Source of the DNA: JBGSKV01 sp041740975
GTDB lineage: Bacteria > Bdellovibrionota_B > Oligoflexia > Oligoflexales > JALZUQ01
Length of the DNA stretch: 64,000 bases
Direction of reading: 5' to 3'
Assembly (NCBI GenBank): GCA_041740975.1
Contig: JBGSKV010000042.1
Location: forward strand, 23,075-87,074
Under the pieces are notes generated by a model. It was not told where the DNA came from. It did not search any database and saw only the letters and a list, made by a program, of their open reading frames with translations. Every line of letters starts with the position of its first letter. The stretch's first letter is position 1. Below, one piece after another: positions 17,788 to 27,123 of the stretch. The translations under genes and the position numbers were made by a program.

Positions 17788-18486
17788 TTATTTATCGAAA
17801 TAAATTGAATGTTCGCTTACGTCATTCGCCAGCAAGTGCTCGCGAACAGCTTGAACCATGTTTCTTGAACCGCAAAGATAATGATCAAAAAATTTGAAGT
17901 TGTCGAGTTTTCGCAATGCATCTAAAACGCTACCTGACGTTAATCGCGGCGACAAACTTTTTTCGGCAACTAAAATAAGTTCGAATTGCTTGTAACGATC
18001 AGCCATGGATTGAAGTTCACTGAGATATGGCATGGCGGTTTCATTTCGACATCCATAGATGAGTCGGACAGGTTGCGTCACAACTGTCGGTGAAAAATCC
18101 CGCAAGAAAGATCGAATCGGAGCGATTCCCGATCCACCAGCGATGAACTGCATGGGACGATGGTGATCCACGATGACAAAGGACCCCATGGGATCACTCA
18201 CCATGAACTCTTGGCCGGTTTTCGCCGAGCGCAGCGCCATGAGTACGGGATGCTTACCTTCGGCCAGCAAACAAAAATCTAAAGTGATTTTATCTTGCGG
18301 ACTTGATGCGATGGACAAGTACATAGCGGCGGATTCCTGTCCCGCAACGCACATTTTCACGTACTGGCCAGAAGTAAACCGAAAATTGACCGCTGGTTTT
18401 AGCTTTACGAGAATGTAAGTGGCGCCCATTTTCGTTTTCTCAACGAGCGGACAAGCATGCCATTGCAATGTTTGATTCGTATTCAT
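17788..18486 (-). CDS. Ferredoxin/flavodoxin-NADP reductase-like flavoprotein
   Basis: 232 residues. FAD domain: TSGQYVKMCV and MYLSIASSP (the Arg usual in RxYS is replaced by Met). NAD(P) domain: GGSGIAPIRSFL, IYGCRNE and LCGSRNMV. This is the FNR-like fold of flavin or ferredoxin reductases; no ferredoxin domain is fused. Electron acceptor unknown. Single gene, terminated by element B. Confidence 0.85.
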   Translation of the reverse strand: MNTNQTLQWHACPLVEKTKMGATYILVKLKPAVNFRFTSGQYVKMCVAGQESAAMYLSIASSPQDKITLDFCLLAEGKHPVLMALRSAKTGQEFMVSDPMGSFVIVDHHRPMQFIAGGSGIAPIRSFLRDFSPTVVTQPVRLIYGCRNETAMPYLSELQSMADRYKQFELILVAEKSLSPRLTSGSVLDALRKLDNFKFFDHYLCGSRNMVQAVREHLLANDVSEHSIYFDK

Positions 18487-18621
18487 GAACCTACTCAGGC
18501 AGATTATTTTGGCCTCATCAAACTTATAACTGACGAGAATAAAAAGAAATACTAAATATCCAACTTGCCAATTGTCACATTAGCAAGCATGATCGAAAAC
18601 TGAGGCAAACAGCTGGAAAAA

Positions 18622-20148
18622 ATGACAATTCACTACTCTAAAAATGACCAATTTATTGTCGTGATGGGACGTACCTTCCAACATCGCGCTATGTTTCAAA
18701 GCCTAGGCGCAAAGTTTAATTACCAAGAAAAAACCTGGCAACTTCCCTGGTCCGCAGAAGTACTTCGACAGATCGATGCCATCTGTCGCGCAGCGGGAGG
18801 CGGCCCCGTAGATGAATTTAAGGCAAAGTTTGAGGATGCAACAACCGCTTCCCTAACTCGGGAACCAACGGAATCCTCTCTCCCCTCTCCACCAGCGGTG
18901 TATTCGGTAGGTCAATTAGCACAAAGGATCAGTGGGGTTATAGAGGACGCCTTTCACGCGCCGATCTGGGTTAGCGGAGAACTGCAAAATGTTAATTTTC
19001 GTGGTCAAAACATTTATGTGAATCTGTCAGAACCAAAAAACGCCGGTGACTCAGCTACCACGACAATAAATGCTGCCATTTGGCAGCGCGACATGCAGTT
19101 AATGAAAAAAAAATATGGCGAGCCGATCGTTAAAGATATCCTGCAAGAAGGAATGAAACTCAAAATGCTTTGCCGGGTAACGTTTTACAAAGAACGCGGT
19201 AGCATTACGTTGTCGATTTTGGATATTGATCCGGAGTTCACGAAAGGCGCTCTCGCGTTAGCTCGTCAAAAACTTCTGCAGGAGCTGCGCCAACTCGGCC
19301 TCGACCGCCTCAACAAAAACTTGCCTCCTCCCCTTTATCCGTTTCGGATTGGGTTAATCAGCGCTGCCGGTTCCAGGGCATATAGTGATTTTGTCGATCA
19401 GCTTCACTCCAAAGAGTTTCCAGGTGAGATTGTTTTTCATCAGGCCGCCATGCAAGGGCTCGACTCGCCTGAAGAAGTTTGTAAAGCGATGACAGCACTC
19501 AAAGCCGCGAAAGTTGATTTGATCGTGATCACCCGCGGTGGTGGGAGTTCGGCCGATTTGCGTTGGTTTGATGATCCCAAAATTTGCAAGACCGCGTGTC
19601 ATTTAGGTGTCCCTCTGATCGCGGCGATCGGACATCATGATGATATCTCAGTATTGGAAACCATTGTTTTTCAACATGAAAAAACACCAACCGCCGCTGC
19701 CGAATATATACTGCGACTTTTTGAAAGAGCTCGAAACCAGCTTTCCGAATGCGAGTTGAATGTCGGACGGCACTCCAGTCGAGTCCTTCAAAATTTTATA
19801 GATCAGTTGGCTCGGCGCCGAGAACAGTTTTTACATGCCACGAGAGTACGCCTCAATAACTTGCAGCAGAGCCTGACCAATCAAAGCAATCAAATTCATC
19901 TCCTCGCCTTGGGATTGGGCCATAGACATCTGCAGGTTCTCAATACTTTAGAGATGCAGCTGATAGCACGCGATCCAAGGCAGTGGCTAGAAAAAGGCTG
20001 GGTGCAACTTCAGGCAAATGGCAAGCAAATCAACAGTATTACACAACTTAGCGCTGACCAAGAAGTGAAGGCTCACCTACTGGACGGTACCGCAAGTCTT
20101 ATTGTACAAAAAACAGAGAGAAGGAAACCCCATGACCAAACAAAGTGA
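18622..20148 (+). CDS. xseA: Exodeoxyribonuclease VII large subunit with extra N-terminal domain
   Basis: 508 residues. The ordinary XseA part begins at about residue 92 (YSVGQLAQRI) with the OB fold, then the catalytic domain (RIGLISAAGSRAYSDF, ITRGGGSSADL, AIGHHDD) and a coiled-coil C-terminus. Ahead of it is an extra domain of about 70 residues containing a SLGAKFNYQEKTWQLP motif, like the small DUF5710-type domains with consensus LGARWDPxxKxWYVP found fused to nucleic-acid enzymes. XseA with XseB degrades single-stranded DNA from both ends. It overlaps xseB by 17 nt. Confidence 0.94.
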   Translation: MTIHYSKNDQFIVVMGRTFQHRAMFQSLGAKFNYQEKTWQLPWSAEVLRQIDAICRAAGGGPVDEFKAKFEDATTASLTREPTESSLPSPPAVYSVGQLAQRISGVIEDAFHAPIWVSGELQNVNFRGQNIYVNLSEPKNAGDSATTTINAAIWQRDMQLMKKKYGEPIVKDILQEGMKLKMLCRVTFYKERGSITLSILDIDPEFTKGALALARQKLLQELRQLGLDRLNKNLPPPLYPFRIGLISAAGSRAYSDFVDQLHSKEFPGEIVFHQAAMQGLDSPEEVCKAMTALKAAKVDLIVITRGGGSSADLRWFDDPKICKTACHLGVPLIAAIGHHDDISVLETIVFQHEKTPTAAAEYILRLFERARNQLSECELNVGRHSSRVLQNFIDQLARRREQFLHATRVRLNNLQQSLTNQSNQIHLLALGLGHRHLQVLNTLEMQLIARDPRQWLEKGWVQLQANGKQINSITQLSADQEVKAHLLDGTASLIVQKTERRKPHDQTK

Positions 20149-20350
20149 AGCCGAAAATTATGCACACATGCAAAAGTCTCTCGAGAAAATCGTCGCCGAA
20201 ATTTCTGATCCAAACCTTGACCTTGATCACCTCATCACACAGGTCGAAGCGGGATACGATCTCATCAATAAAATGAAGATGAGACTTGGGCAGACAACTA
20301 AGAAAATTGAAAATTTGCACGCTGAACATCAATCAGAAGCTATAAGATAA
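20132..20350 (+). CDS. xseB: Exodeoxyribonuclease VII small subunit
   Basis: 72 residues from ATG 20132, with AAGGAAA upstream and inside the end of xseA. Shows the XseB pattern of two helices: SLEKIVAEI near the start and LDHLITQVEAGYDLI. It overlaps the 3' end of the convergent TPR-barrel gene by 18 nt. Confidence 0.93.
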   Translation: MTKQSEAENYAHMQKSLEKIVAEISDPNLDLDHLITQVEAGYDLINKMKMRLGQTTKKIENLHAEHQSEAIR

Positions 20351-22315
20351 AGTCACGCCTATATTCAAATATTTGTTGAGATTAGCAGCCTCTTGCTCGA
20401 ATTTAGTTTGATTTCCAATCTTTTCGGCCGCCCATTCGGTACTTGCTAATTTGTAGCTGGCTTTTAGCGATAAAAATTCAAAAGGCTTGTAAGTCAGAGA
20501 AATCACCGCTCCCAACTGACCCCCATTTGCTACTATATCGTTGGCGTCCGCCGCGGGTTTTGACCCACCGGTGGGCTCCGTTGGCGTGGTCCCTAAAATA
20601 TTCACCAGGCGATAACCCGTTAACAAAGCATATGATCCAGATGCGCCGGCGCTAAAGTCGCCAGGAAAAGGGACGTTTACATTCATTTCGAATTTTGCGA
20701 CTTGTTCGGCGCCGTAATCTGGGCTGCTCAGTCGGACACCTTCTTCCATCGCAAGCATATTGAAAGATCCTGTCAGTCCTAATCTGAAATCTGTGAACTG
20801 CTTGTTTGCGGAAAGAGAAGCGGCTACTTGCGAAGCGGGGCTTGGTAATGGAAGCTTCGAATTTGGCGCAACATTGGCATTCATTTGTGCATTGGTATCT
20901 AACCCAATATCGAAGGTTGCCCAGGATTTACGTAAACTCGCTTCAAACTTATGGGAGTTCACGACCGTTTCGTTTTTATCATTGAGCTGGCTAATATTAG
21001 AATATTTTAACGCAGCCACCACTTGTTGCACGGCCAGGTTCAGCCCAGCCTGAGCATTGTAGCTTCCACCATGTTTGAATGCGGGAAACGCCGGGACAAG
21101 CTGTAAATCACCCAGGAACTTTTTGTATTCGAAGGAAGCGAGCATGGACCATGCGCTCGAAAGTGGAAACTCTGCAACAGGATTCAGAATAAAGGCCCCT
21201 GTCGACCCATCTATACCCGCAACTTCTATTTGTTCGGGAGTGATTTGGTCTGGCGCGTCGGCAGTGGAGGTGTTTGTTAGCTTGGTTCCGGAAGTGGTAT
21301 TTTTTTTGAAGTCAACATCTGCATTTAACGCCAGATACCCCTGACCACTTTCCGATGGAGCAAAATTGTAACGGGCATTGGCATTTGCACCTGCCCCATA
21401 AGTAAAGATTTGAAAGCTATTCACCTTGAAACCATGAAACTCACTGTCGTCTGACTCGTACATTCCTATTAAGCGTGGAGTCGCACCAAAATCGAACCCC
21501 GCTTTGGGAGCGGCGACCACTTCAACAGGTTTGACCGGGACTGGCGGCCCTTGTAGTGTTTGCGGATAGGGGCTTGGTTGATAAGCCGGATACATAGGCG
21601 GGGCATAAACTAAAGGCGGTGGCGCCACGACGTTGTAACCCTGCATGTTGCTACTGCCGCCACGATCTTCTAGTCGGCGGCGTTTGCGAGCTTCATCCAA
21701 TAGTCGTCTTTGAGAGAATCGAAGCTGGGGACTGACATTCTGCGCCAAACTCAAAAGTCTTTCTGCTTTTTCCCACCGCTGAGCCCGCATTTGGCAAACA
21801 CCAGAGTAGTAAAGACCGTCTTGATAGTTTTTACTGCCGGCTGGTATGCGACTGAAGGCCTTTAGCGCTAATGCACAATTCCGAGTAGCGTACATCGCGA
21901 GACCGAAATTAAATGCCGAATGGACTGTTAAGACCCGTGTACCAACCCGACGATAAATAGCCGCAGCTTTCCGATACTCGCCAAGTGTGCTGAGAATATC
22001 AGCGTATAGGATCAGGCTTGGATTATGATTAGGGTATTTCTTTATGACTGGCCGAAGTATTTTCACGGCAACTTCGAAACGTCCTTTACGATATGCCGAT
22101 TGCGCTAGTTGGTAGTAGTCTGAAACACTGCGATTTGACGCTGACTTCACAGAAGACAATTTTTTTTGGGTATTCACTTTGACGTTGGAGTTTTTTGCCG
22201 GCGATTTCGCCGTAGTAGATTTTTTGATTTTTGAGCCCTGAGCCACTTGCGCGCTGGCAAACACCAGGCTCGCTGTCCATATGACCCAGACAATTGTTTT
22301 AAAAAGGCTTTTCAT
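20333..22315 (-). CDS. Exported TPR protein with C-terminal outer-membrane barrel
   Basis: 660 residues. Signal peptide (to about residue 27), a Lys/Ser-rich spacer, TPR-like repeats (about residues 63-210), a Pro/Tyr-rich linker with APPPLVYAPP, and a long beta-rich domain ending in Phe (LSYSF). It is probably anchored in the outer membrane with the TPR part in the periplasm. Last gene of a three-gene minus-strand operon with the GYF-like membrane protein (10 nt gap) and PP2C phosphatase. Confidence 0.75.
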   Translation of the reverse strand: MKSLFKTIVWVIWTASLVFASAQVAQGSKIKKSTTAKSPAKNSNVKVNTQKKLSSVKSASNRSVSDYYQLAQSAYRKGRFEVAVKILRPVIKKYPNHNPSLILYADILSTLGEYRKAAAIYRRVGTRVLTVHSAFNFGLAMYATRNCALALKAFSRIPAGSKNYQDGLYYSGVCQMRAQRWEKAERLLSLAQNVSPQLRFSQRRLLDEARKRRRLEDRGGSSNMQGYNVVAPPPLVYAPPMYPAYQPSPYPQTLQGPPVPVKPVEVVAAPKAGFDFGATPRLIGMYESDDSEFHGFKVNSFQIFTYGAGANANARYNFAPSESGQGYLALNADVDFKKNTTSGTKLTNTSTADAPDQITPEQIEVAGIDGSTGAFILNPVAEFPLSSAWSMLASFEYKKFLGDLQLVPAFPAFKHGGSYNAQAGLNLAVQQVVAALKYSNISQLNDKNETVVNSHKFEASLRKSWATFDIGLDTNAQMNANVAPNSKLPLPSPASQVAASLSANKQFTDFRLGLTGSFNMLAMEEGVRLSSPDYGAEQVAKFEMNVNVPFPGDFSAGASGSYALLTGYRLVNILGTTPTEPTGGSKPAADANDIVANGGQLGAVISLTYKPFEFLSLKASYKLASTEWAAEKIGNQTKFEQEAANLNKYLNIGVTLSYSF

Positions 22316-22325
22316 AGCAGCCTAT

Positions 22326-23585
22326 CTAATCAAAAACGACTTCAGGATATTTTTCTTGCGCGATTTTCGCGGCATCCTGATGTGACATTTGGTTAGCTCT
22401 CTGCTGCCAGTAGAAAATTTCGGGCTGATAGTCAAATTGATAAAGAGGTGCGATAAGAGGTAGTTCGGCAAGAATCGCTTGAATGGCTGCAGGATCACTT
22501 TGTTTGATTCGCAACATACTCACCGCACGTTTAAATGTAATGACATCTACGACTTTTGGATTGTCGATTTGAAAACTATCACAAGTAGCGATATTCGCTT
22601 CAGACTGAGCTTGTTCATAACAATTGAATAGATCTAACAAGTTTAGTTGAGTAACGTTGTCGTAGGCAAATGCAACTCGCTTGCCCGAAAGCGAATCTTT
22701 CATGTAACTTAATCGTGCCATTAAAGCTGCATAGATGGGCGCATTGTTCGGCAACACCTTCTGCATGGCCCGCGTTCCCAAATGAAAACAACCTTCATAG
22801 AGATTGGCCGGCTTCATCCACCCAATTGGTCGGCGACGCGCTATCCACGCTGGATCCCAAGCCAATAATCTCTCGAATTCAGTGTTACCGACGGATTGTG
22901 CCTGAATAAATCCTTCCAATGCTCCCGTTTGCTTTCGCCAAATTTGAATCCAAGCTAGATAACGACAATCCGCAACTCCCGGTATGGAGGCATTGCCATT
23001 CAAAACCTTTTGCGGCATTTTTTCCATTTCACCATCAGCGTTGAAAGCATGGGCTCGAAGGTAAGGTAACCAGGTTGGCAATAACTTCGGATTTTTATTC
23101 ACTTCTTTGATGATGTAAGGCAAGTTTCTTTTGATAAAAACAGCCAAATCGTCATAATTATTGCTCACCAGCAATTCATGGGCAGTTTTGGGGGTTGGTT
23201 TTTTGCTGGAAAACAATACACCGGTCGCCACGGCGCCATTTTCACTAAAATAATATACTGTTGCCAAGAATATGCAAATTGCACCGGCACTCCAGCCGAT
23301 GACTTTTTTGCTGAATACTGATTTAGCAAAGGCGATTTTTACAGGTTCGACAGATGCGAGGCTGACCCCCCAATCTCCATTGTCTTTAGCGATTACCTTA
23401 GATACTTCAGGATAATACTTACGAAGTCGACCGTAGTCTCCGAGCTGAATCCATTTGCTACAGTTTCCGGAAATTTCATCTTCAGCATTGCTTTGCGCGC
23501 TTTTTGAATATTTCTTCACCTCTTCAAGCGTCATCGGACCCTTGAATGTGTAGACATTATGTCTAATGAGATAAAGACGTTTCAT
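22326..23585 (-). CDS. Membrane protein with N-terminal GYF-like cytoplasmic domain
   Basis: 419 residues. The first 60 resemble GYF_2/DUF4339-type modules (YTFKGPMTLEEV, then W-I-Q-L-GDYGRL). One transmembrane helix at about 97-115, then a large extracytoplasmic helical domain (about 130-419) with WIQIW and WDPAWIARRRP segments. I do not recognise the outer domain. It lies between a PP2C phosphatase and a TPR-barrel protein, spaced by 6 and 10 nt, so it may link cytoplasmic phospho-signalling to the envelope. Confidence 0.7.
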   Translation of the reverse strand: MKRLYLIRHNVYTFKGPMTLEEVKKYSKSAQSNAEDEISGNCSKWIQLGDYGRLRKYYPEVSKVIAKDNGDWGVSLASVEPVKIAFAKSVFSKKVIGWSAGAICIFLATVYYFSENGAVATGVLFSSKKPTPKTAHELLVSNNYDDLAVFIKRNLPYIIKEVNKNPKLLPTWLPYLRAHAFNADGEMEKMPQKVLNGNASIPGVADCRYLAWIQIWRKQTGALEGFIQAQSVGNTEFERLLAWDPAWIARRRPIGWMKPANLYEGCFHLGTRAMQKVLPNNAPIYAALMARLSYMKDSLSGKRVAFAYDNVTQLNLLDLFNCYEQAQSEANIATCDSFQIDNPKVVDVITFKRAVSMLRIKQSDPAAIQAILAELPLIAPLYQFDYQPEIFYWQQRANQMSHQDAAKIAQEKYPEVVFD

Positions 23586-23591
23586 ATTCTG

Positions 23592-24347
23592 TTAGGCCTC
23601 GATATGGGAAAGCAATACGGTAATATTGTCTTGTCCACCATTTTTGTTCGCTTCTTTGATTAAAATGCTTGGAATTCTTTCAAATCGACGGAAGTTTTCC
23701 GCAATGATCTGGGCTATGCGCTTTTCTTTGACCATTCCATAGAGGCCATCCGAACAGGTGAGAAATAATTGATTATGCTGCAGCGGGATTTCGTAAACGT
23801 CAACATCAAGTTCTGACATCAGCCCCACTGCTTTGACTAGGGCGTCTTGTTTGGCGTTAAGTATATTTTCGGTTGGTTCGATCCATCCGCGTTTCACAAA
23901 AACTTCAATGCTATGATCAACTGTCAGTTGCCACATGTTGCCATCGTAATAGAGATAAGTTCTACTATCTCCAATGTGACCAATGTGTAATTTATTGCTT
24001 CCAAAAGCCAGGCAGTTTATCGTTGTGCCCATGCCAGCAATTTCAGGTTGTTTCTTACCTTCTTGAATCAGCGCTTTGTTCGCTCGATCGATACCGTTGG
24101 CAATGATAACAGGTAGTTCATCATGGGCGATGTGCTCGGCTTCCATAAAGTAGCTTCGAATAACTTCCACAGCGGTGCTTGACGCAACTTCGCCACCTTT
24201 GCGACCGCCAATTCCATCCGCAACAATTCCTAAACCTTGACTCGCATCATAATAGATACTGTCTTGATTGTTTTTTCTGCGCCTGCCGACGTTTGTGTCG
24301 CCAACCATTCTTAATCGCAAAGCCTGCTCCTCATAAAGAGTCTCCAC
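23592..24347 (-). CDS. PP2C-family Ser/Thr protein phosphatase
   Basis: 251 residues, a stand-alone PPM/PP2C catalytic domain. Metal-binding motifs are intact: NNQDS, VADGIGGRKGGE, GMGTT, GHIGDSRTYL, TCSDGL and GGQDNITVL. It would reverse phosphorylation by Hanks-type kinases such as the two in this window. First gene of its operon. Confidence 0.93.
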   Translation of the reverse strand: METLYEEQALRLRMVGDTNVGRRRKNNQDSIYYDASQGLGIVADGIGGRKGGEVASSTAVEVIRSYFMEAEHIAHDELPVIIANGIDRANKALIQEGKKQPEIAGMGTTINCLAFGSNKLHIGHIGDSRTYLYYDGNMWQLTVDHSIEVFVKRGWIEPTENILNAKQDALVKAVGLMSELDVDVYEIPLQHNQLFLTCSDGLYGMVKEKRIAQIIAENFRRFERIPSILIKEANKNGGQDNITVLLSHIEA

Positions 24348-24454
24348 TTTCCATCGGAGCTTTATTTAACGACTTAAATTTACAGAGGAATATTGTCTTT
24401 TTCGTCTATTGAAGGATGCCTAACAAAGGGCATTTTAGCGAATAATATTGCCGT

Positions 24455-25351
24455 CTATGACCCCTGAATAAGTCCAGCTGGATTCGGAGAATATACCCAT
24501 CCCCCATCTTCGGAGAAGTGACGGGGTGGCTGATCGGTCTGATTTCGTTCGTGAAGATAGGCAACCACAGCCGCAATGAAGGCATGAAACGTTTCCACAC
24601 TACCTCGCGCGAGCAACGCATCTTCGAACGAAAAAGTTTCGGCATGCAAACCCGATTCCACGAATGCATCGAAGATCACTTCTCGACGCTCTTGCCCCAC
24701 ACCAAATTTTCGGTATTCTAACGCCACCTCAGAGGGGAGGCTGAGTTGCTCACAAAATAGTTCCAGCGCCAGCGGAACAGACGTTTCTTTCAGAATAATC
24801 GGAACATCCAAGGACATCAGTCGCCGCTGCAAAGTCGCGGCCCTCGTAACAAGTGGTGCCATGCTTGGGTTGTAGGAAAGATGTCTTCCGCGACCATGTT
24901 CCAGATTCTGCAGCGCATCCCATAGCCGCTGCGCTTGAGGATTTATTGGCTTACGCTTTTTCTTTTTGCTTCGCTGCGCAGATTCGTTGGAAGTTGAGTC
25001 TGAATTCTTTTCGCGTATTTTTTCTTGAATTGCGAGCATGTAAGCGACTTCAACGTCTTCACATTTCCAGGCCCCTGGACACGTCGGACGCACACAACGA
25101 GCACAAGGTGGTAACGTAAGAGGGCAATCAATAAAGACCGCGTCAAACGGCCCTTCTGAGCCTAAGATGTCTACTAAACGCTCATCAGAAAATACGGTGC
25201 CAACTGAGCCAATTTTTTCATATACTCCACTCAGTGCAAACTGATTGGATTTTTCACACGAAAGAATCACTAAAGCGGTCTTACTAGCATTCGCCCCAGA
25301 TAGGTGTATGCCAGCGACTCGTGAAGATGGTTGGATCAATACTTTTGACAA
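24455..25351 (-). CDS. DUF429 family protein (predicted RNase H-like nuclease fold)
   Basis: 298 residues from a TTG start with GGGAAA upstream. DUF429 features: an acidic VFIDCPLTLP strand, a Cys cluster CARCVRPTCPG, and a C-terminal FHAFIAAVVAYLHER helix with DGGWVYSPN. A basic insert (SKKKKRKP) lies in the middle. The family is predicted to adopt an RNase H fold; activity is not established. Its start codon and that of the divergent TPR-barrel gene overlap. Confidence 0.75.
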   Translation of the reverse strand: MSKVLIQPSSRVAGIHLSGANASKTALVILSCEKSNQFALSGVYEKIGSVGTVFSDERLVDILGSEGPFDAVFIDCPLTLPPCARCVRPTCPGAWKCEDVEVAYMLAIQEKIREKNSDSTSNESAQRSKKKKRKPINPQAQRLWDALQNLEHGRGRHLSYNPSMAPLVTRAATLQRRLMSLDVPIILKETSVPLALELFCEQLSLPSEVALEYRKFGVGQERREVIFDAFVESGLHAETFSFEDALLARGSVETFHAFIAAVVAYLHERNQTDQPPRHFSEDGGWVYSPNPAGLIQGS

Positions 25352-27123
25352 TGTGCGTTTCCCAAAATCGATTCGTTACTCTTAAGGTCAGACTATCATA
25401 TTGCCTTTTGGTATTGATATTTTTTGTGGGCATTTTTTTGGGGTCAGTTCCTGCCGAGGCCGCACCAGCCAATTTGACACGCGCCCGCTACTTCTATGGA
25501 CGAGGTGACTATCCAAAGGCCATCATCCAATATAAAAAGTATTTGAAGTACTCTCCAAAAGACGTCCAAGCATGGAATGAGCTTGCCGCGGCCACCTACA
25601 AAGTCGGCCTACCTCGCCGCGCATTGCGGTACTTGCGAAATGTCGAAAAATCAACGCAGTTCCTATCTTACAACTATTACTTTCAAGGCCTTTGTTATTC
25701 GATGGAAAATAGCCCCGAACGAGCCAAACAATATTTGGCGAAGGCGGCTTTATACAATGATCAGTTTGGAGCAAATGCCTCCTTTGAATTAGGTGTCATG
25801 GCGATCAATGCCAATCAGCGCACGGAAGCCATCCAACATTTGTCCCGCTATCTAGCGTTGCAACCACGAGGTACGTACGCACGCCAAGCTTATGCCATGT
25901 TGGCCGTAGCGAGAGATTCGAGTCGCGAATTGATTCCAACCATTGGGCATACGCATCCGGATCGAGAGCAAGCGTTATATCGATACAGTAAACTTTCACT
26001 TTTTGACTATCCTCACTACTGGTACATGCAACTTGGTTACCAAAATACTTTCGAATCGGAATTTCAGCCAAGTGAAGGCAATACCTTGTCCGAGTCGTCT
26101 TTCTTAAGGCAAGCTATCGTTGCCAATTTGGGATTCGGAATTGGACCTATTAAACAAGAAAATGTTTCAGGCTGGCTGGGATATTCGTATCAACAACGAT
26201 ATTTCACGGATTCTACGCGTTTTGACGAGTATTTTGATGACTGGTCTGATTTTGGCTATCAACCTTTCCGGATGGACTTATTGCAAAGAAAGCATATTTT
26301 GTATGGAGACGTACGCCGAAGTTTTGGCGATAAATTCTATTTGGGCTTGTATGGTCGTTTAGAGTTTGAATACAGAGGATCGCAACTTCTCGGCTCGCCC
26401 GATGATCAAGAAATCCGAAAAGTCTTTCCTATTTCGCAAGGGTTTATCTTAATTCCCTGGGTTGGATACAACTGGAACGAAAATTCACGTAGCTTGACTT
26501 ACGTCTATTCGAGAAAACTGATTCAAAAAGACGGGCCCGAATTTTCAAATCAAACTTATTATTTTTCAGACGAGTCCGTCCCCATGCAGGATCGTTTAAG
26601 TTTTGGCATCAGTCATGCTTACGACATTCCAAAATATGACTTGGAGTTGAACGCCGAAGTTTTTCGCTATTCTTTTACTTATAATAATCAATGGCTGGAC
26701 TATATCCGCTGGGGTTTTATTCTGGGCGGCGAACACAAAATCCTACCGAAGTTTGATGGTAATTTTTTCATTGGCTACTACGCAGATACCTATAAGCTTG
26801 ATATTCCGCGGGTTGGCCCATGCGCGCGAAAACTCGCAGGTACTGCCGGAGGTTCACTGGATGTGAGTAATCCGACCTTATGTGCAAGAAATGACCAAGG
26901 CTTCTTAGTGCAAGGTGGGTTTCAATGGAACTATAGCCCCTTCCACCGCCTCGGAGCCTATGTTTCCTTCGTTAAGAACAGCAACGCCGAACTGCAAGAA
27001 TACGACAATCAGAAAGTCGAAGTAAAACTCATTGGCACGATTGCGTTTCCGGGGGTCAACCGTGTTTTGCGCTTTGCAGAACGGTTTGGCGACTCGGCTT
27101 TCACGAAAGACCACGACAATTAG
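25351..27123 (+). CDS. Exported TPR protein with outer-membrane barrel
   Basis: 590 residues from ATG 25351. Earlier in-frame starts at 25321 (GTG) and 25327 (ATG) exist; 25351 gives the best signal peptide (cleavage near AEAAP). TPR repeats run to about residue 190, then many aromatic beta strands (WYMQLGYQ, WLGYSYQQRY, FYLGLYGRLEFEY) suggest a 14-16-strand barrel. It has the TPR-plus-barrel architecture also seen at 20333 but little obvious sequence similarity. Function unknown. Confidence 0.75.
   Translation: MCVSQNRFVTLKVRLSYCLLVLIFFVGIFLGSVPAEAAPANLTRARYFYGRGDYPKAIIQYKKYLKYSPKDVQAWNELAAATYKVGLPRRALRYLRNVEKSTQFLSYNYYFQGLCYSMENSPERAKQYLAKAALYNDQFGANASFELGVMAINANQRTEAIQHLSRYLALQPRGTYARQAYAMLAVARDSSRELIPTIGHTHPDREQALYRYSKLSLFDYPHYWYMQLGYQNTFESEFQPSEGNTLSESSFLRQAIVANLGFGIGPIKQENVSGWLGYSYQQRYFTDSTRFDEYFDDWSDFGYQPFRMDLLQRKHILYGDVRRSFGDKFYLGLYGRLEFEYRGSQLLGSPDDQEIRKVFPISQGFILIPWVGYNWNENSRSLTYVYSRKLIQKDGPEFSNQTYYFSDESVPMQDRLSFGISHAYDIPKYDLELNAEVFRYSFTYNNQWLDYIRWGFILGGEHKILPKFDGNFFIGYYADTYKLDIPRVGPCARKLAGTAGGSLDVSNPTLCARNDQGFLVQGGFQWNYSPFHRLGAYVSFVKNSNAELQEYDNQKVEVKLIGTIAFPGVNRVLRFAERFGDSAFTKDHDN

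Larger units (their letters stand above)
17195..17795 (-). repeat. Composite palindromic element, copy B (about 600 bp, non-coding)
   Basis: Lies between the convergent kinase and reductase genes, core inverted relative to copy A. On the plus strand: terminal repeat atagataaatgaac plus 17-bp palindrome (17217-17233), a piece of the GGAGATCCTTCG repeat in reverse (17235-17265), gctccgcctttcacac, the second hairpin (17315-17394), the flipped module (17430-17514), the giant hairpin (17535-17709), the terminator (17710-17743), and the inverted terminal repeat with the same palindrome (17756-17772). The end includes the reductase stop codon (17788-17790). Confidence 0.85.
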
